From the NCBI GenBank assembly GCA_900769345.1, contig CAAGGJ010000101.1, positions 1 through 6,437 on the forward strand: a stretch of DNA of 6,437 nt. The letters are read 5' to 3'. Positions 5,795-6,437 of the stretch are shown one piece after another. A program made the position numbers and the translations under genes. Origin of the DNA: Bacteroidales bacterium. Its GTDB lineage: Bacteria; Bacteroidota; Bacteroidia; Bacteroidales; Muribaculaceae. Every line of letters begins with the position of its first letter. Within the stretch, counting starts at the first letter, position 1. The notes under the pieces are model-generated. The model made no database searches. It had not been told where the DNA came from and saw only the letters and a program-made list of their open reading frames with translations.

Positions 5795-6408
5795 ATGAGA
5801 AAAATTTGTTTCAAACTTCTTTTAAGCTGTTTTGCCATCGCTGCGCTGATGTTTTCGGCTCAAACTGCCGTTGCTGAGGAAGTGCAGTGCGGTTCGGCTT
5901 ACGACATTATCCCCGTACCTGCCCAAATCACTAAAGCCAAGGGCTCTTTCACTCTCCCCGACAGCGATGTGAAGGTCTACATTCAAGGTGCTTCGACACA
6001 GACGCTCGCCGATTTCATTCAAGCTTCGGCACTCAAAACTTCTCTTGTCAAAAATCGCTCCAAAGCGCACATTGCCATTGTCATAGGAGGCAAAGCCGGT
6101 AAGCAGCTAGCTGCCGAGGGCTATTCGCTTTCCATCACTCCCAAGCGCATCGACATCTGCGCCGCCACCGACGCCGGTGCCTTCTATGCCGTGCAAACTC
6201 TTCTTCAAATCCCTCGCCTCGGCTCACTACGCACCTTGGAGTGCTGCTCCATCGCCGATGCGCCACGGTTCCCCTATCGCGGCTTGCACTTCGACGTGTC
6301 GCGACACTTCTTCTCAAAGGAGTATCTGCTTAAGCAAATCGACGCTATGGCGCTTCTCAAGCTCAACCGCATGCACTTGCATCTCACCGATGCTGCCGGT
6401 TGGCGTCT
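5795..6408 (+). CDS. Beta-N-acetylhexosaminidase (GH20), 5' part, cut at contig end
   Basis: About 204 codons of a secreted exo-glycosidase remain. A signal peptide covers residues 1 to about 27 (basic MRK, hydrophobic core to residue 22, then AVA before Glu28). Residues about 38-152 form the GH20b-type alpha/beta domain common ahead of the catalytic barrel (YDIIPVPAQI, then EGYSLSITPKRIDICAA and GAFYAVQTLLQI). The catalytic barrel begins with the strongly diagnostic DAPRFPYRGLHFDVSRHFF (155-173) and KLNRMHLHLTDAAGWRL (189-205). The family's catalytic Asp-Glu pair would lie further on and is missing. GH20 enzymes remove terminal GlcNAc or GalNAc from glycans such as mucin, host N-glycans or chitobiose. 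The frame appears to continue past 6408 only because adapter sequence happens to be open, so residues after Leu205 are not genuine. It diverges from tetR and has its own candidate promoter. Confidence 0.92.
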
Positions 6409-6437
6409 AGATCGGAAGAGCACACGTCTGAACTCCA
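6409..6437 (+). other. Illumina TruSeq adapter sequence (assembly contamination)
   Basis: All 29 terminal bases match the standard TruSeq read-through adapter, which begins AGATCGGAAGAGC and continues CACACGTCTGAACTCCA. It follows genomic GH20 sequence in mid-codon and ends at the contig edge. In the GH20 frame it encodes DRKSTRLNS, a tail known from adapter-contaminated database proteins. It should be treated as non-biological and trimmed. Confidence 0.98.

Noticed and set aside
1353..6408. Polysaccharide utilisation locus containing the GH120 and GH20 genes
   Set aside because: The two hydrolases are on opposite strands, separated by fabG, tetR and TSCPD genes, and no SusC/SusD pair or dedicated sugar regulator is present in the window.
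6407..6437. Apparent continuation of GH20 with residues DRKSTRLNS
   Set aside because: The codons come from sequencing adapter, whereas GH20 proteins normally continue after GWRL with an acidic residue and the rest of the barrel.

Overview
The window looks like a contig end from a member of Bacteroidota, most likely a gut Bacteroidales (a Muribaculaceae or Prevotella-like organism is my guess). The reasons are several promoters matching the phylum-specific -33/-7 pattern (TTTG, about 20 bp, TAnnTTTG), AT-rich leaders without clear Shine-Dalgarno sequences, and secreted glycoside hydrolases of families common in gut Bacteroidales. I see no phage, insertion sequence, CRISPR array or SusC/SusD pair. 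Apart from the assembly artefact at the right end it reads as ordinary chromosome.

Left part (1-1243). The minus strand carries the first 15 codons of a gene resembling class I fumarate hydratase (1-46). Before it, on the same strand, comes an RluA-family pseudouridine synthase (229-912) with a textbook promoter and a likely intrinsic terminator. Its upstream region is shared with plus-strand promoters leading to an initiator tRNA-Met gene (1169-1243), which is followed four bases later by a strong intrinsic terminator. The tRNA has a 1-72 C-C mismatch and an A-U pair in place of the first of the three anticodon-stem G-C pairs.

Middle part (1353-4085). A large secreted beta-helix enzyme (1353-3596, minus) matches the GH120 beta-xylosidase family and keeps both catalytic residues. 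About 130 extra residues resembling a CBM6-type carbohydrate-binding domain appear to be spliced into it. A small cysteine-rich TSCPD-domain protein (3672-3920) lies just upstream on the same strand. It has its own good promoter and a hairpin in its leader, and may be co-transcribed with the xylosidase.

Right part (4086-6437). A TetR-family regulator (4937-5548) and FabG, the 3-oxoacyl-ACP reductase (4122-4868), form a minus-strand operon ending in an intrinsic terminator. A 19-bp near-perfect palindrome upstream of tetR overlaps its candidate promoter and is a plausible autoregulatory operator. Divergently, a secreted GH20 beta-N-acetylhexosaminidase begins at 5795 and is cut off at 6408. 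The last 29 bases (6409-6437) are not genomic: they match the Illumina TruSeq adapter.

The genes cover housekeeping (translation initiation, RNA modification, fatty-acid synthesis, probably central carbon metabolism) and periplasmic or outer glycan breakdown (xylosidase, hexosaminidase). They do not form one obvious pathway. The points most worth following up are the nested domain in GH120, the tetR palindrome, the initiator tRNA stem variant, and the adapter tail.
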